Shown here one piece after another: positions 26,177-26,794 of a stretch of DNA of 26,794 bases. The notes beneath the pieces were generated by a model. The model saw only the letters and a list, made by a program, of their open reading frames with translations. It was not told where the DNA came from and made no database searches. The DNA is from a virus. The translations under genes and the position numbers were made by a program. The stretch covers positions 1 to 26,794 of IMG/VR virus record IMGVR_UViG_3300004152_000273; one strand, given 5' to 3'. Each line of letters opens with the position of its first letter. The stretch's first letter is position 1.

Positions 26177-26381
26177 GCGCTCAATCGCCTGCGACTACTG
26201 GCTCGGGGACATTATCTTTCACCGGATCGCCGAGGAGCGAAAACGCGGGATGGTTACCGGTATCAATATATGTCCAGACGGTCTCTACTACTGGATTACT
26301 TGGTCCGACGGCCACGAGACCAAGCACTATCCGATCGAGCTCACGAGTGAGTTCGTCCCCGATTACGAGACTAGTGAATAG
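26169..26381 (+). CDS. Small SH3/Tudor-like protein
   Basis: The protein has 70 residues; the ATG at 26169 overlaps the previous stop and AGGA lies six bases upstream. It is a small beta barrel in pattern: YWLGDIIFHRIAEERKRGMV, TGINICPDGLYYWITWSDG, KHYPIELTSEF. Such barrels occur beside phage packaging and portal genes. No specific role can be given. The next gene starts on the last base of its stop. Confidence 0.6.
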   Translation: MARRSIACDYWLGDIIFHRIAEERKRGMVTGINICPDGLYYWITWSDGHETKHYPIELTSEFVPDYETSE

Positions 26382-26794
26382 TGGCTGACATCGACCCCCG
26401 CCTGTTCCCGGCCCTGCCGAATGCGGGCGGCTCCTTCTCCAGCGACGATAAGCGCTGGATCATGAAGGAGGTCGAGTCCGGCCTGCGCAATCACCGGCCG
26501 CGGTTGGCCTCGGCGATCGAGAACCAGGCATTCTATGACCTCGAAAGTGATCGATACCAGCCGAGACGAGAAGCAGAGACAGAGTTCGATTTTGCGGGGA
26601 GACCCCGTCGACAGTCAGGGTTCGTTCAGCAGGCTGTGGACCGACTGTGCGAGCACACCTACAACCCAGGTCCTACACGTACCGTCGTCGGGGACAATCT
26701 GGCTGACGGCTTGCTTGAGCAGGTCTACGAAACCAACCACATCGACTGCGTGATGCAGCACGCCGAATGCCAGGCGACGCTGAACGACGTCTGC
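26381..26794 (+). CDS. Portal protein, 3' cut by window end
   Basis: The GTG at 26381 shares a base with the upstream TAG; 138 residues are visible and the frame runs off the edge. It starts VADIDPRLFPALPNAGGSFS, then a helix (SDDKRWIMKEVESGLRNHRP), AIENQAFYDLESDRYQPRRE, and QSGFVQQAVDRLCEHTYNPG, the typical N-terminal layout of portal proteins (helical lead, then the wing region with a conserved FVxxAVD-like helix). It forms the DNA entry ring of the capsid. Certainty is limited by the truncation. Confidence 0.6.
   Translation, partial: MADIDPRLFPALPNAGGSFSSDDKRWIMKEVESGLRNHRPRLASAIENQAFYDLESDRYQPRREAETEFDFAGRPRRQSGFVQQAVDRLCEHTYNPGPTRTVVGDNLADGLLEQVYETNHIDCVMQHAECQATLNDVC

Overview
The window is almost entirely the genome of a temperate tailed phage (or the prophage form of one) with a high-GC genome. 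It holds a large terminase, tail tube, tape measure and portal-like genes, a tyrosine integrase beside a tRNA-Arg fragment, a Rad52-type annealing protein and a replication initiator with iterons. No tail sheath gene is visible, so a siphovirus-like particle is the best guess. The host is probably a planctomycete: the evidence is high GC, many tiny Cys-cluster and ribbon-helix-helix proteins, and virion proteins with an unusual Cys-rich, beta-rich style. That host call is an impression, not proof.

Layout. 1-11776: late genes on the plus strand: a GH43-like beta-propeller protein (5' cut), a sigma region 2-like protein, an Ig-like/head-tail connector fusion, tail terminator candidate, tail tube, a morphogenesis protein fused to a zinc peptidase, tape measure, a large tail hub protein and small fibre-like or Cys-rich proteins. 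11773-13254: large terminase. 13256-14995: a divergent control region (a ribbon-helix-helix gene against an operon with a Rad52-like annealing protein). 15020-19100: blocks of small unknown genes, including a minus-strand four-gene operon, with a second divergent promoter pair of the same design. 19161-21097: HNH nuclease and replication initiator; the initiator gene contains three 24-bp iterons. 20975-21021: the phage attachment site, a copy of the 3' half of a tRNA-Arg(UCG), beside the integrase (21193-22119). 22130-24914: small accessory genes, duplicated structured elements and an ASCH-domain protein. 25056-26794: membrane-protein candidates, a small-terminase-like gene, and the 5' part of a portal gene cut by the window end. 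Because portal lies at the right end and tail genes at the left, the map is probably circular, with the capsid genes outside the window.

Most unusual object: on the minus strand at 731-817, directly after the propeller gene, the two halves of a tRNA occur in reversed order (T-arm half first, six-base spacer, then D-arm half). All four helices can still form: seven acceptor pairs (three are G-U), four D-stem, five anticodon-stem and five T-stem pairs. An extended -10 box would place the RNA start within three bases of the anticodon stem. This looks like a circularly permuted tRNA gene, or a tRNA-shaped RNA whose ends lie in the anticodon loop.
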